Source: Nocardia sp. XZ_19_385 (GTDB lineage Bacteria; Actinomycetota; Actinomycetes; Mycobacteriales; Mycobacteriaceae). From it: a stretch of 64,000 bases of DNA. Below, piece after piece: positions 63,174 through 64,000 of the stretch; the stretch's first letter is position 1; each line of letters begins with the position of its first letter. Both the position numbers and the translations under genes were made by a program. The notes below the pieces were generated by a model that saw nothing but the letters and a program-made list of their open reading frames with translations, was not told where the DNA came from and did no database searches. The stretch lies in assembly GCF_015355755.1 (NCBI RefSeq), contig NZ_JACVEE010000002.1:1116001-1180000 (forward strand). The letters are read 5' to 3'.

Positions 63174-64000
63174 ATGCGACGCAATCAACGCCCTTCAGGT
63201 GATCGAATCCGCCGTGCCGGCGGCCTGTGGAAAACGCCCCGCCGACGCCGGATCCGGCCGTCCGCACTGACCGGAACGTGGCGTCCGCTGCTGGTTACCG
63301 GATGCGCGGCGGCTCTCGTCGGAACCGCCCTCACCTGCGCGAACTGGCCTGCCGCGTACGAGCAGCTGGCCGGACCGGGACACGGCCGCGGCATGAGTCA
63401 GCACGGCGCCTTCGACAACGCGGTGCAAGGGTGGGCCGCCGAGCGCATCCTCGAGCACTACTACCCGGGCGCGACGCTGAGCGTCATCCCGCCGACCACC
63501 GTCGCGGTGCGGCTCATGACGCAGGACGACTCCACCCTCGACACCTACGCCGACGCCGGATTGCAGGTTGCTGGCCGGGTGCTCGGCCCCGGTGAGGTCG
63601 CGCACCTGACCGCGCTGCCGGACGGCGGCGCGAATGTTGTCGTGACCGTCGGTTGCGACGGAGAAGTGTTGTGGCAGACCGACACTCAGGACCCGTGGGT
63701 CTACCCGATCGACCCCGGTCCCGGCAGACCCGCGGCCGAACACCTGATGCTGTGCAACGGCACCGGCTACCGCGGCGCGCTGGGCCTGGCCACCGAGGGC
63801 GGCGTGGCGCGCACGGTCAACCGAGTGGACGTCGAGGACTACCTGCTCGGCGTCGTCCCCGCCGAAATGCAGGCGAACTGGGCCGACCAGGGCGCGAGCG
63901 AGGCGTTGCGCGCCCAGGCCATCGCCGCCCGCTCCTACGCGCTCGCCGAATCCCGCTACCCCTACGCCCAGACCTGCGACACCACCGCCTGCCAGGTCTA
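63174..64000 (+). CDS. SpoIID/LytB-domain protein, 5' part
   Basis: From ATG 63174 (GGGAG 10 bases upstream) the frame is open to the window edge, at least 275 residues. A basic N-terminus with one hydrophobic segment ('PLLVTGCAAALVGTALT') suggests export or anchoring. 'GPGHGRGMSQHGAFDNAVQG' and 'DYLLGVVPAEMQANWADQ' followed by 'LRAQAIAARSYAL' match the SpoIID/LytB domain, which in Bacillus stimulates amidases or trims denuded glycan. It is divergent from the amidase gene, so the two may work together in cell-wall turnover. Confidence 0.88.
   Translation, partial: MRRNQRPSGDRIRRAGGLWKTPRRRRIRPSALTGTWRPLLVTGCAAALVGTALTCANWPAAYEQLAGPGHGRGMSQHGAFDNAVQGWAAERILEHYYPGATLSVIPPTTVAVRLMTQDDSTLDTYADAGLQVAGRVLGPGEVAHLTALPDGGANVVVTVGCDGEVLWQTDTQDPWVYPIDPGPGRPAAEHLMLCNGTGYRGALGLATEGGVARTVNRVDVEDYLLGVVPAEMQANWADQGASEALRAQAIAARSYALAESRYPYAQTCDTTACQV

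Overview
The window is about 64 kb of very GC-rich DNA with GTG/TTG starts, many 4-base GTGA/ATGA gene overlaps and gene families typical of mycolic-acid actinobacteria (PE, PPE and EspG, an Mtb12-like secreted protein, an LGFP-repeat amidase, an LCP ligase, IdeR-type iron boxes). It most resembles a Nocardia or close relative. From memory of H37Rv numbering, the backbone follows the M. tuberculosis segment Rv3847 to Rv3811: sodA, glpQ1, bfrB, a DUF2470 protein, pheA, phosphoglycerate mutase, a zinc metallopeptidase, a septum-formation protein, serS, an MBL-Rieske protein, a PlsC acyltransferase, a Cof-type HAD and a PGRP amidase. Other genes are inserted between these. No IS element, prophage or CRISPR array was seen.

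Layout. 1-9.4 kb: 3' end of htpG; a yybP-ykoY-type manganese riboswitch ahead of a GDT1/TMEM165 transporter; SDR and TetR genes; a methyltransferase; sodA with the Mn-type Gln145. 9.4-19.2 kb: rhodanese, a DUF4328 membrane protein and glpQ1; a 24-residue amphipathic peptide gene with its own terminator; an operon LCP-degenerate ferritin-bfrB with an iron box; an MpaB-type oxygenase divergent from a TetR; an iron-box-controlled DUF2470 protein. 19.3-30.5 kb: pheA and a mutase; an orphan PE-PPE-EspG module; cell-division and peptidase genes; an aldehyde dehydrogenase; serS; a GGDAF-EAL protein. 30.5-44.6 kb: mixed metabolic, transport and redox genes, including a MauE-thioredoxin fusion next to a BP74-like protein, and tRNA-Gly(GCC). 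44.6-48.3 kb: a copper operon (copZ, a His-rich secreted protein, copA) behind a CsoR-type operator. 48.3-58.2 kb: a fatty-acid hydroxylase and FadR regulator; a NUDIX gene; an opp operon (B-C-D-A-A) with two tandem OppA lipoproteins. 58.3-64 kb: a membrane protein, a Cof HAD, and a large amidase divergent from a SpoIID/LytB gene that runs off the end.

Metal handling recurs: Mn sensing and transport beside a probable Mn-SOD, iron storage with IdeR-like sites, and copper export. Two unrelated families of structured intergenic repeats, each with two copies, sit between convergent genes. The copies differ partly by changes that keep the stems paired.
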